NCBI RefSeq assembly: GCF_017301735.1
Contig: NZ_CP071090.1
Coordinates: 8,732,001 to 8,796,000 of the forward strand
Origin: Pyxidicoccus parkwaysis
Lineage (GTDB): Bacteria; Myxococcota; Myxococcia; Myxococcales; Myxococcaceae
Reading direction: 5' to 3'
Length of the DNA stretch: 64,000 nucleotides
The notes under the pieces are model-generated. The model was given only the letters and a program-made list of their open reading frames with translations, did no database searches and was not told the DNA's origin. Positions within the stretch are counted from its first letter, which is position 1. The number at the start of each line of letters is the position of its first letter. Below, in pieces: positions 44,503 to 51,960 of this stretch. The translations under genes and the position numbers were made by a program.

Positions 44503-44925
44503 ATGCATTTCTTCATCATCGAGGCGCCCTCGTCGCAAGCAGACGACCCGAGGCTCCAGGAAGAATTCACGGAGTTCCTGATGAACGAAGTGATTCCTTC
44601 CATCGACACGCGTCCCACCCGGACAGGCCAGGTCAACGGCGTCCAGCTCTTCACGTCGACCGTCACCGGCGGGCTGAATCACTACGTCCTCATGGTCGCC
44701 GGCTACCAGTGGGAAGGGGCCGTGTCTGACGCTCTCGAGAAGATCAGGGCCGCGGGAGGCACGGTGAGGAGCCTGCCGGCGTCTGACCATGGCCGGCGCT
44801 GGGTGCTTGGAGAAGATGGCCGCCTGGAACTGGTCGGGCCCATCGAGACGCAGGAGGAGGCCCTCGCAGCCGGTCGCCCGGAGGCCGGAGAGGCTGGAGA
44901 CGAGGGTGTACCCGCGCCCGCGTGA
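44503..44925 (+). CDS. Small protein of unknown family, paralog A
   Basis: A 140-residue protein starting at ATG 44503, GGAGG 7 nt upstream. It is clearly related to paralog B at 48037-48450: FIIEAPS.QAD.P.LQE.FT.FL, then VIPSI, GQV.G.QLFT, YVLM, I.AAGG.VRSLP, and the tail RPEAGEA..EG.PAP. No signal peptide or membrane segment is seen. The alternating strands and helices and the length recall small ferredoxin-like (dimeric alpha-beta barrel) proteins, but this is a guess. The Ala/Glu/Pro tail is probably flexible. It points toward the GH5 gene, downstream on the same strand. Confidence 0.8.
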   Translation: MHFFIIEAPSSQADDPRLQEEFTEFLMNEVIPSIDTRPTRTGQVNGVQLFTSTVTGGLNHYVLMVAGYQWEGAVSDALEKIRAAGGTVRSLPASDHGRRWVLGEDGRLELVGPIETQEEALAAGRPEAGEAGDEGVPAPA

Positions 44926-45235
44926 GGGGCAGCGCATGGTGGCTCGAGGCGGCCTTCCGTGAGGTGGCAGAGCGGCTGGGCGGACGTGCGCCGCGAACAC
45001 CGTCCCGGTCGGGCCAGCGCGGCGCCGGAACGGGCGCGCCGAACACTCATCCGGGACTGACGGCCGCTTCCGCCGACCGTCTCGATGGGGTGGTCTCCGT
45101 GCCAACACGGGGCACGGCGAACATTGACGATGAAGCCCGGCCGGCCGCGCGCCAACGCTCGGGCCGCCGAGGCAATGGCCGCGTGGGCAGCCGCCCGTCA
45201 AAGGCCGTGCAACCGGTACCCACAGGGGATTCGCA
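44926..45235. other. Intergenic region before the GH5 gene
   Basis: This 310-bp stretch lies between paralog A and the GH5 gene on the same strand. No plausible gene or clear terminator is seen. AGGGG about 7 nt before 45236 serves as the GH5 ribosome-binding site. Base composition changes from very GC-rich here to moderate after 45236. Confidence 0.5.
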
Positions 45236-48001
45236 ATGCCAAGAACATTGAGCTTGGGCGCAAAGGGCCAGGACGTGGTTCTGCTGCAAACACGGCTGAA
45301 CGCGTTGCCGAGCGCGCGGCCCCTGCTGGATGTGGATGGCGACTTCGGTCCCAAGACACTCCAGCGCGTCAAGGAGTTCCAGGCCAGCGGCTTCGTCAAT
45401 GGCGTGGTCGACGCTGGCACGTGGTCGAAGCTGCTGGATGCCCCGCCAGCTCCGCGGGAAACCTTCTTCGTCGACGGGCGCCATCTGCACGACCCGAACG
45501 GCAACAGGGTTGTCCTGCGCGGCATCAACCTGCCCCTGCTGGACGACTGGAGTTTCCCGCCAGGCAACAGGCTGGCCGACCTCGAAAAAACCGGCTCGAA
45601 TGCCGTCCGGATTCAATGGTACATCGACTATGGCAATCCCAATCGTCCGGGGTACGCCAGCGCTGACCTGGATGCCTTCCTGACCCAGTGCAAGACGAAT
45701 CGCATGATTCCGATCCTGGGCCTGTGGGATGTCACATGCGATGCCGACCCGACGCTGGTGAATACAAAGCTGATTCCCTGGTGGATCTCGGATGAGATTG
45801 TCAGCATCCTCAACAAGCATCGACGATACCTGATCATCAATCTAGCGAATGAATTGGGATTCTATCGCTGGTCGGGTGCCCCCGCGGTTGCGCTGGACGC
45901 GTTCAAGAGTGCCCATGAAATGGCGATCACGAGCATTCGAGAGAAGCTGCACATGCCGGTGATGCTCGATGCGCCGGACTGCGGCACTTCAATCGATGCG
46001 TGGCTCTCGATCGGTCAGGAACTGATCGATCACGACCCTGACCACAATCTGCTCTTGAGCGTTCACGCCTATTGGGCGGACTACGATGGAATGCCGCACA
46101 TCAACAGCACCGTCAATGCCAACCTGCCGATCGTCTTCGGCGAAGTCGCCAACAAGCAGGGCGAAACAATCAACAATGTGACGCATGATTGTTTCTACGA
46201 TCTCGACGGTCTCAATCAGAACCATCCGCCGAACTTCGGTTTTACATACCAGAGCCTGCTGCAAACCCTCAAGACGCAAGAAATCGGGTGGCTCGCCTGG
46301 AGCTGGGGCCCGGATAGCTGCCAGAGTCGCAATATTGGCCAATACGCTCAGGACTCCAATCAATTCGAAGGCCTGAGCGAGCCTTTCGGCAACGACATCG
46401 TGAACAATCCCGACTATGGCTTGAAGGCGAGCGCCGAGCGCTCTTCGGTTTTTGCTCGAGACGGGGACATCACTCCCTCAGCCAACAGCATGACCACCGC
46501 CGAAGGCGGCATCCGCCATGACCCGGAAGGGTTTGCCCCGGCACGGAAAGTCAATCTGCTTACCTGGAAGGATGCGCGCAACGCCGACCGCACGCTGCAC
46601 CTCGGCGCGTACCTCTACCAATATGATTTCAGCTTCGATGATGGTCAACGCGTCATCACACGGAGTGCCAACGATGATGCCCATGGCCATCCCGGCTTTG
46701 GCTATGTCGTCTCGCATTCCCCAACCGGCAATTCGCCCCTGGGCAAGGTCTGTCCGCCGAGCAATGTGGAGACGACCGTCTTCCTGGGCGGACACCATGC
46801 CATCCATCGCGTTGAGCTCGTGTACGACCGTGACCAAGAAGGAGGCGGCTTTGGAATCCAGATTCCCGTGGTGATTGAATGGTTCGTGGCGACCGGCCGC
46901 GACCATCCCGTATGGGCCGTTACCTGGAAGATGGGTGAGGCCGCCAACCCGCAGAACCGCGATTTCGACGATTACCTGATGGATGTGCGCGGTCCGTATG
47001 GCTCGCTCAATTTCGATGGTGCGGCCAGTCGGAACCAGGGTGATGCGATTGGCGGTGTGGCCTGGGGTGATTTCGGGCTGAAGTTCACGACGACCGATGC
47101 GCAACTGACCTTGAATTCACCGTGGACCTATAACACCCCGAATACGGTGTGCTTCACGCAGGCGTGGACGGCCAACGAGAACGCAGAGATGGGGATTGTT
47201 CAGACGCGGGTCGCCGACAAGGAAATGGGCTACCCGGGCCGCGTTGTGGGGCGCGAACGGGGTCATACGTCGGCGGAAGACCATCCGGATAAAGGCGACT
47301 GCACCGACTTCGGCCCCGACAACCGCAACTATTCCGTGCCGTGCGTCAACGGTTGGCCCTACCAGTTGATGAATTCTGATTGGGATCCGGATTCCGGCAA
47401 GCCGGCCGCCGAAGCGACCGGCACCAAGTTGCTCGCCTGGGGCTCGCCCATTGGCTGGCTGGGAGCCTCGGGATTCGAGTTGTTCGATGGCTCCGCCAGC
47501 GCCGACGGACGTGGTGACCGGTCGTACGCGACCTTCATCGTCTTGGGGCCCAGATTCCGTTTTGACCAGGGCGGCGAGCCAGCGGGGGACGTGGCCATCA
47601 CCATCAAGATGGTCGAGGCACTCAATGCAGCGACCATCAGCGATGTACAGCCCGGTTCACTGGTCACGCAGGTAGCGCGGGGGCCTGGCGCAAGCCAGCT
47701 CAAGAACATCACCCATGGGTACAACGACACCTATGCCGCCTACTACCTGAGCGCAAGCGACAACCAGGTGGCATTCTCCTTCACGCCAGCCATTGGCACA
47801 GCAGTAAAGAACCCCATTTTCGTGATTCAGAACTACACGACTCAACGACTGCCGAGCATCACCGTCGATGGCAATCCGGTCAGCGTGAACACAGGCGCGG
47901 ACGCAGGCGCTTTTGTCTCCCTCAATCCCGCCACCAGCGAATTGTGGGTGACCCTGAATGCAACCATTCAGGCCCCGATGGGGGTCCAGATCATGATTTG
48001 A
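45236..48001 (+). CDS. GH5-type glycoside hydrolase with N-terminal peptidoglycan-binding domain
   Basis: A 921-residue multidomain protein. Residues 4-68 are a PG_binding_1 domain (GAKGQDVVLLQTRLNAL, DVDGDFGPKTLQRVKEFQ). Residues ~76-400 form a GH5-like (beta/alpha)8 barrel starting HLHDPNGNRVVLRGINLPLL; the likely acid/base Glu is in LIINLANELGF and the nucleophile Glu in PIVFGEVANKQG. The remaining ~500 residues (FLGGHHAIHRVELVYDRD, GGVAWGDFGLKFTT, and others) form a beta-rich region I cannot assign. There is no signal peptide, odd for such an enzyme. Base composition is visibly less GC-rich than its neighbours, with many A/T-ending codons, suggesting transfer. Cellulase, mannanase or a related activity cannot be separated by eye. 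Confidence 0.85.
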   Translation: MPRTLSLGAKGQDVVLLQTRLNALPSARPLLDVDGDFGPKTLQRVKEFQASGFVNGVVDAGTWSKLLDAPPAPRETFFVDGRHLHDPNGNRVVLRGINLPLLDDWSFPPGNRLADLEKTGSNAVRIQWYIDYGNPNRPGYASADLDAFLTQCKTNRMIPILGLWDVTCDADPTLVNTKLIPWWISDEIVSILNKHRRYLIINLANELGFYRWSGAPAVALDAFKSAHEMAITSIREKLHMPVMLDAPDCGTSIDAWLSIGQELIDHDPDHNLLLSVHAYWADYDGMPHINSTVNANLPIVFGEVANKQGETINNVTHDCFYDLDGLNQNHPPNFGFTYQSLLQTLKTQEIGWLAWSWGPDSCQSRNIGQYAQDSNQFEGLSEPFGNDIVNNPDYGLKASAERSSVFARDGDITPSANSMTTAEGGIRHDPEGFAPARKVNLLTWKDARNADRTLHLGAYLYQYDFSFDDGQRVITRSANDDAHGHPGFGYVVSHSPTGNSPLGKVCPPSNVETTVFLGGHHAIHRVELVYDRDQEGGGFGIQIPVVIEWFVATGRDHPVWAVTWKMGEAANPQNRDFDDYLMDVRGPYGSLNFDGAASRNQGDAIGGVAWGDFGLKFTTTDAQLTLNSPWTYNTPNTVCFTQAWTANENAEMGIVQTRVADKEMGYPGRVVGRERGHTSAEDHPDKGDCTDFGPDNRNYSVPCVNGWPYQLMNSDWDPDSGKPAAEATGTKLLAWGSPIGWLGASGFELFDGSASADGRGDRSYATFIVLGPRFRFDQGGEPAGDVAITIKMVEALNAATISDVQPGSLVTQVARGPGASQLKNITHGYNDTYAAYYLSASDNQVAFSFTPAIGTAVKNPIFVIQNYTTQRLPSITVDGNPVSVNTGADAGAFVSLNPATSELWVTLNATIQAPMGVQIMI

Positions 48002-48036
48002 CGGGCGCGTGCCGGGCCGCCCAGGCGCTGCCTCCC

Positions 48037-48450
48037 TCACGAGGGCGCGGGTGCGCCCTCGTTTGAGGCCTCTCCAGCCTCCGGGCGACTGACCGCGGTG
48101 GCCTCGACCGGGACCAGGTGGCCCTCTTTGCCACCCGTCCACCACCAGCCCGTGTACTCGCCCGGCAGGCTCCTCACCTTGCCTCCGGCGGCCTCGATCT
48201 GCGCGACGGCGTCCTTCACGAAAAAGCGTCCCACGTCTCCCATGAAGAAGCCGTCGATCATGAGGACATACTGATTGGAGCCCTCGTTGGTGCCCGGCGT
48301 GAAGAGCTGGGCGCCAGTGACCTGGCCGTTCCGGTGGATCCCGCTGTTTATCGACGGAATCACTTTGTTCACCAGGAACTTTGTGAACTTCTCCTGGAGC
48401 TTCGGGTTGTCAGCTTGCGCTGAGGGCGCCTCGATAATGAAGACAAACAT
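48037..48450 (-). CDS. Small protein of unknown family, paralog B
   Basis: A 137-residue protein starting at ATG 48450, AAGGAG 7 nt upstream. It is a paralog of the protein at 44503-44925 and shares MxxFIIEAPSxQADxPxLQE at the start, then FLxNxVIPSI and SRPEAGEASNEGAPAP at the end; the centre differs most (FFMGDVGRFFVKD against QWEGAVS). It faces the GH5 gene from the other side, so the two paralogs form an inverted pair around it. Function unknown. Its duplicated upstream region suggests shared control with paralog A. Confidence 0.8.
   Translation of the reverse strand: MFVFIIEAPSAQADNPKLQEKFTKFLVNKVIPSINSGIHRNGQVTGAQLFTPGTNEGSNQYVLMIDGFFMGDVGRFFVKDAVAQIEAAGGKVRSLPGEYTGWWWTGGKEGHLVPVEATAVSRPEAGEASNEGAPAPS
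48039..48064 (+). terminator. Terminator after the GH5 gene, inside paralog B's 3' end
   Basis: A 10-bp perfect stem, ACGAGGGCGC (48039-48048) and GCGCCCTCGT (48053-48062), with loop GGGT and then TT. It lies 36 nt after the GH5 stop and overlaps the last codons of the opposing paralog B, so those codons serve two purposes. Confidence 0.65.
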
Positions 48451-48590
48451 CGTCCGGCTCCTTCTTTGTGTGCCTTTATCGAGGCGCACCTGTGAAACTG
48501 CCTCTGAAAAAGGTCGGCATCGGCCACCACCGGGCTGGAGTATCGACCCCACCGTCTGCTCCTCCGACAAGTCCCTCCCCTGCCTGGAGG
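48451..48590 (-). repeat. Conserved upstream block, copy B (paired with 44362-44502)
   Basis: Read on the minus strand, this matches the block upstream of paralog A over about 140 nt up to the ribosome-binding site. Together the blocks and genes form a long, diverged inverted repeat with about 3.1 kb between the two small genes, most of it the GH5 gene. Confidence 0.7.
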
Positions 48591-48625
48591 TGAGGCGCTG
48601 GTGGACGTGCAAGGCTCGCCGCGGT

Positions 48626-48653
48626 TCTCCCCGGCCTCCGGGCGACTGGCTGC
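48626..48653 (-). pseudogene. Tail fragment of a third paralog copy
   Basis: Minus-strand bases 48653-48626 are almost identical to the segment of paralog A that encodes AAGRPEAGE, and translate as AASRPEAGE. The match breaks off into unrelated DNA on both sides. It lies just upstream of the block before paralog B, where the 3' end of a tandem neighbour would be expected. This points to a former tandem array of these genes. Confidence 0.6.
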
Positions 48654-49053
48654 GAAGACCTCGTCCTCCGCCGGTCTGGAGCGATGCTGAGCGTTGGATG
48701 AGCTGACAAACCCTCGAGCGGCCGTGGGCATGTTCAGCGGCACGGTGCGAGACTTCTGGTGGGTTGCCTCGACGGGGTGTGCACGCGCCGAGTAGGAGTC
48801 GTGGGTTTCCGCGCGCAGCCGTCGGATTTTCGCCGTCCGTCCCTGGTCGCGAAGGCTTCGCGGTTTCTTGCCCGCTCGCCCTGACTCGCGGCGCCTCGTA
48901 TCCGCTTCCTGTGCGTCGACTCGCGCTTTCGCTCGCCGCTTCCTCCGGAACCTCCCTCGCGGTCGGCCCCTTGCGGTTTGCTCGGACTCGCTGCGACCAG
49001 CTCGCCCAGGGGACTTTCACCTCCAACCCACGCCCATGCAGGGCGCACCAGGA
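48654..49053. other. Stretch without a recognisable gene
   Basis: About 400 bp between the third-paralog tail and the tRNA-like element. All open frames give Arg/Ser/Pro-rich translations with no family resemblance. I see no promoter or repeat beyond the flanking elements. Confidence 0.5.
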
Positions 49054-49089
49054 AGAAGCCCAGCAACCCGGTGAGATTGCTGGGCTTCT
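49054..49089 (-). terminator. Strong rho-independent-like terminator
   Basis: A 13-bp perfect stem (49054-49066 and 49077-49089) with core AAGCCCAGCAA/TTGCTGGGCTT and a 10-nt loop. On the minus strand it ends in CTTCTTCC and lies directly after the tRNA-like 3' end, the usual position of a terminator behind a tRNA or tmRNA gene. Confidence 0.75.
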
Positions 49090-49094
49090 GAATG

Positions 49095-49126
49095 TGGAGG
49101 CGGCGGGAATCGAACCCGCCGCCTCC
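49095..49126 (-). other. tmRNA/tRNA 3'-end-like minihelix (att-site scar)
   Basis: Read on the minus strand: GGAGGCG, GCGGG, loop TTCGATT, CCCGC, CGCCTCC, then A. This is a perfect 12-bp hairpin with a T-loop, the shape of an acceptor stem stacked on a T-arm. GCGGGTTCGATTCCCGC followed by CGCCTCCA is what the 3' end of ssrA (tmRNA) looks like in many bacteria. No D-arm, anticodon arm or mRNA-like part is upstream, and CCA is not complete (ACAT). It is therefore not a functional RNA gene but a 3' end left by integration or deletion, with its terminator still attached. Confidence 0.6.
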
Positions 49127-49136
49127 GGTGCCTTCC

Positions 49137-49485
49137 TCACTCGTACCGCAGCGACTCGATGGGGGCGAGGCTCGCCGCGCGGCGTGCGGGCCAGATGCCG
49201 AAGAACGCGTGCACTGACGCGGAGAAGGCGATGGCCACGACGATGGCCTCGGGCGCCACCACCACGCGCCAGCCCGCGACCTTCTGCAGCACCGCGGCGC
49301 CGCCCATGCCCAAAGCAGCCCGAAGGTGCCGCCCGCGAGGCACAACACCAGCGACGCCACGAGGAACTGGAGCAGGATGTCCATGCCCGTGGCGCCCAAG
49401 GCCTTGCGCAGACCAATTTCGCGCGTCCGCTCCGTCGATGTGCTTCGGGCTCTCCCGCAGCGCCTCCGCATCCTCGATGGACATG
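49137..49485 (-). pseudogene. MacB/FtsX-type ABC transporter permease, degraded
   Basis: Three pieces in different frames. SIEDAEALRESP (about 49450-49485) resembles the periplasmic core of MacB-like permeases. TERTREIGLRKALGATGMDI and LLQFLVASLVLCLAGGTFG (about 49320-49440) are the first transmembrane helix region of FtsX-like proteins. After a frameshift near 49318, ALGMGGAAVLQKVAGW through FFGIWPARRAASLAPIESLRYE ends at the stop at 49137, the canonical C-terminus of the family. Several hundred residues between the first two pieces are missing. The gene cannot encode a working permease. Confidence 0.8.
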
Positions 49486-49603
49486 GACGCCTGTCCCCGG
49501 CCCAGGCCACCCGCCCAGGCCACCCTGGAAGGCCTCGCCGGGGCGCACCGCCTGCTGGTCATTTCTCACCTCTCTTCGAGCAGTGGTGCTCGATGCCACG
49601 GTC

Positions 49604-49768
49604 TCAGTCACAGCGGGGAAGCTCTGGAGGAACGAGCAGCACGGCCAGGTTGTCCCGCCAGCAGTTCCCGGTGCCGGTGCCGTTCCACAGCAGGTCGGCG
49701 CCGGGCGGCTGCGCGGGCGCGGTGCCGTTGCCCAGGGACACGTTGCGCTGGATGCGCGTATCCCTGCT
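49604..49768 (-). pseudogene. C-terminal fragment of a parallel beta-helix secreted protein
   Basis: The minus-strand frame ending at 49604 reads TRIQRNVSLGNGTAP, then ADLLWNGTGTGNCWRDN and PPELPRCD. This ending (GNGTxP ... DLLWDGTGTGNCW.N ... FP..LP.C) is, to my knowledge, typical of right-handed beta-helix/NosD-like secreted proteins of myxobacteria. Nothing related lies upstream; instead the frame runs into the antisense of an acyltransferase fragment. Confidence 0.55.
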
Positions 49769-50063
49769 GGGGGTGGCAGTGAGCGGGGTGCTGCCATCCC
49801 TGGTGGCGCTGGGCGAGGCGAGCTGCGCGCTCCACCTGCTGCACGCGCCCCTCGACAACTGGCTGCGCGCCGTGGACACGTACCTGGAACCTGGCTGGCG
49901 GTCGCGCGGACCGGGCTTCCTCACCGGCTACGCGCTGCGGTGCGTGGCCGTGTCGCTCGGGGTCTTCCGCTACGTGGAGGAGCCCGCCCGGCGCCGGCTG
50001 GCCGCGCGTGAGCGCCCGGCGCCTGCTGCCGGGCTCGACGTGGGCATGGCCGGCGGCCACTGA
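49758..50063 (+). pseudogene. C-terminal fragment of an acyltransferase 3 family protein
   Basis: The plus-strand frame reads VSLLGVAVSGVLPSLVALGEASCALHLLHAPLDNW and ends in LGVFRYVEEPARRRLAARE with a stop at 50061-50063. The LGEAS.ALYLLH.P motif and the EPARR ending are typical of OafA-type membrane O-acyltransferases. Roughly the first 250-300 residues are absent. The fragment begins where the opposite-strand beta-helix fragment ends (about 49757), which marks a recombination junction. Confidence 0.65.
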
Positions 50064-50205
50064 CCGCCAGCGCACGAAGCAGCCTCCCTGGCGCCTGATG
50101 CGTGGAACGTACCGGCCGGACCATCATCTCTCGCATGGCATCGAGGGCCGAGCCGGCCCGGCGCGACACCGGGGCGGCTGTGCGCGCCGATGCCACGGGG
50201 CGGAC

Positions 50206-51960
50206 ATGGACAGCGAATTCGTCTACAAAATCCATCCAGCGATAGGCATCGCGCGCGTCGGCAATGCCGAGCGTGACCAGGGCGGCGCCGAGCCCTATTT
50301 CATTGGACCAGAGCTCCCCGGCGTCGTCCCGAAGGTCCCGGCCTACAAGCTGGACAAGAAGATCCGGCCGCAGGCCGCGCGGTTTCGCGTCTGGGCCTAC
50401 CGGAAGGAGAATGGCAAGCTCGTGCCGGCCGGTGAGGTCCTGCCAGGGCGGGACGGCGTCAAGGAGCTTCGCTGGACCGTCCACCTCGCCAATCGCAAGG
50501 CTTCGTTCTTCAAGTTCGACGGCCTCGTTGGTGAAGCGGGGCGCTACCACAGCGGCAAGGACATTCTGCCGGGGCCGAAGCCGGAGTGCTTGCGCAACAG
50601 CGGGGTGAAGGACCGCGCCAGCCTGGACATTGACCCGGGTCCCCGGGTGATTGCCGGGCGCGGCACGGGCCGGGTGACCTTCTCTCCCTCGGGCAATCCC
50701 TCGGAGCGGTGGCCACTCGGGCCCGATGGACGCCCGGTGATTGACTATCTCGGCGAGCTGCGCACCGACGAAGCGGGCCGGCTGCTCGTGATTGGCGGCA
50801 TGGGCTTGAGCAAGCGCAGGCTCGAGGCACCGCAGGAGAGGATGAATTACGCGAACAATGACGACTGGTTCGACGATGTCTCCGACGGCCCCGTCACCGC
50901 CGAGGTCGTCCTGGAGACGGCTGACGGAGAGCGCATCGTCCCCGTGCCGGACCGGGGAAGGGCCTGGGTGCTCGTCGGCCCCCCCGACTTCTCCCCCGGC
51001 ATTCCGCACGTCGTCACGCTGTGGAACCTCCTCTGTGACGTCGCGGTGCGGTTCCTCCCCCTCCCAGATGATGATGCGGTGTTCGACACGGCCTGGTCGT
51101 GGCTGCGCGAGCTCCACGGGGAGCTCCATGGCGGCAAGCCCCTGAAGCTCCAGACCTTCCGGCCGGTCTTCCAACGAGATGTCGAGCCCCTCCTGGTCCG
51201 CGCCCGTGGGCAGCGCTGGCTCCAGGAGGACGTGCGCACCGGTCACGGGCCCGTGCTGGATGACCCCGCCCTCGCGGACCCATCGCCGACGGAGGCAGTG
51301 GCCAGGGTCCGGAGCAGGGTGATGGAAAGGATACGTCCGCCCCCGCCGGCTCCCTCGACGGTGAGACAGATGCCCAAGCTCTTCGGCGACGACTACGAAG
51401 GGCGTCACAAGGAAGATGCGCCCAACCAGCAATGGCTCGCATTGCCGCCGCTCCAGTATGCGATTCTCCAGCGCTGGGCGGCGGGGCAGTTCGTCTCCGT
51501 TGCCACGCCGCCCGCGGCCGAAGTCACGCCGTGGGGACTCGACCAGGCGGCGCTCGAGAACTGCGCCGGCGGGTCGTTCTTCCCGGGCATCGATGTGGGT
51601 TGGCAGTGCCGCCACCCGGAGCTCTACCTCGAGCCGTTCCGCATCCGCCATGGAGCGCCCAGCACCTATCTCCGGGATGAAGACGTCGTGCGCGCGGGAC
51701 ACTTCAGCCGCCAGATGGCGCTCCCGTGGCAGGCGGACTTCCTCGCCTGCACCTTTGAGCCCGACAACAACATGGGCTGGTGGCCCGCGGCCCGCCCGGT
51801 CCATGTCGCTGGGAGCACGTCCGGGCCCTGGGCACCGCCCCAGTGGGGGTTCAAGACCATGGTCGCCCACTGGTCGGAGCTCGGCTTCGTCGTCCAGCGC
51901 GGTGAGAAGTTCGTCGAGGCCGAGCGCGGCGAGGGGCTCGACGAGGTCGAGCCCGGGTGA
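50206..51960 (+). CDS. lodA: LodA/GoxA-like cysteine tryptophylquinone oxidase
   Basis: A 584-residue protein starting at ATG 50206 (FVYKIHPAIGIARVGNA is the usual family start). LodA-type enzymes oxidise amino acids (lysine epsilon-oxidase, glycine oxidase) with release of ammonia and H2O2, using a cofactor made from a Cys and a Trp of the chain. Both are visible: C453 in LENCAGGSFFPGIDVG and W525/W526 in NNMGWWPAARPVHV. ADFLACTFE and YLRDEDVVRAG also fit. No signal peptide is seen, as usual in this family. The gene overlaps lodB by 4 nt. The substrate cannot be predicted; such enzymes often act as antibacterial H2O2 producers. Confidence 0.92.
   Translation: MDSEFVYKIHPAIGIARVGNAERDQGGAEPYFIGPELPGVVPKVPAYKLDKKIRPQAARFRVWAYRKENGKLVPAGEVLPGRDGVKELRWTVHLANRKASFFKFDGLVGEAGRYHSGKDILPGPKPECLRNSGVKDRASLDIDPGPRVIAGRGTGRVTFSPSGNPSERWPLGPDGRPVIDYLGELRTDEAGRLLVIGGMGLSKRRLEAPQERMNYANNDDWFDDVSDGPVTAEVVLETADGERIVPVPDRGRAWVLVGPPDFSPGIPHVVTLWNLLCDVAVRFLPLPDDDAVFDTAWSWLRELHGELHGGKPLKLQTFRPVFQRDVEPLLVRARGQRWLQEDVRTGHGPVLDDPALADPSPTEAVARVRSRVMERIRPPPPAPSTVRQMPKLFGDDYEGRHKEDAPNQQWLALPPLQYAILQRWAAGQFVSVATPPAAEVTPWGLDQAALENCAGGSFFPGIDVGWQCRHPELYLEPFRIRHGAPSTYLRDEDVVRAGHFSRQMALPWQADFLACTFEPDNNMGWWPAARPVHVAGSTSGPWAPPQWGFKTMVAHWSELGFVVQRGEKFVEAERGEGLDEVEPG

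Noticed and set aside
44926..45235. Possible CRISPR or direct repeats near the GH5 gene
   Set aside because: No regularly spaced repeats were found anywhere in the window; the similarity around the GH5 gene is inverted and gene-sized.
49095..49126. Complete tRNA or tmRNA gene
   Set aside because: Only the acceptor/T-arm part is present; no D-arm, anticodon arm or tag-coding region is found upstream.
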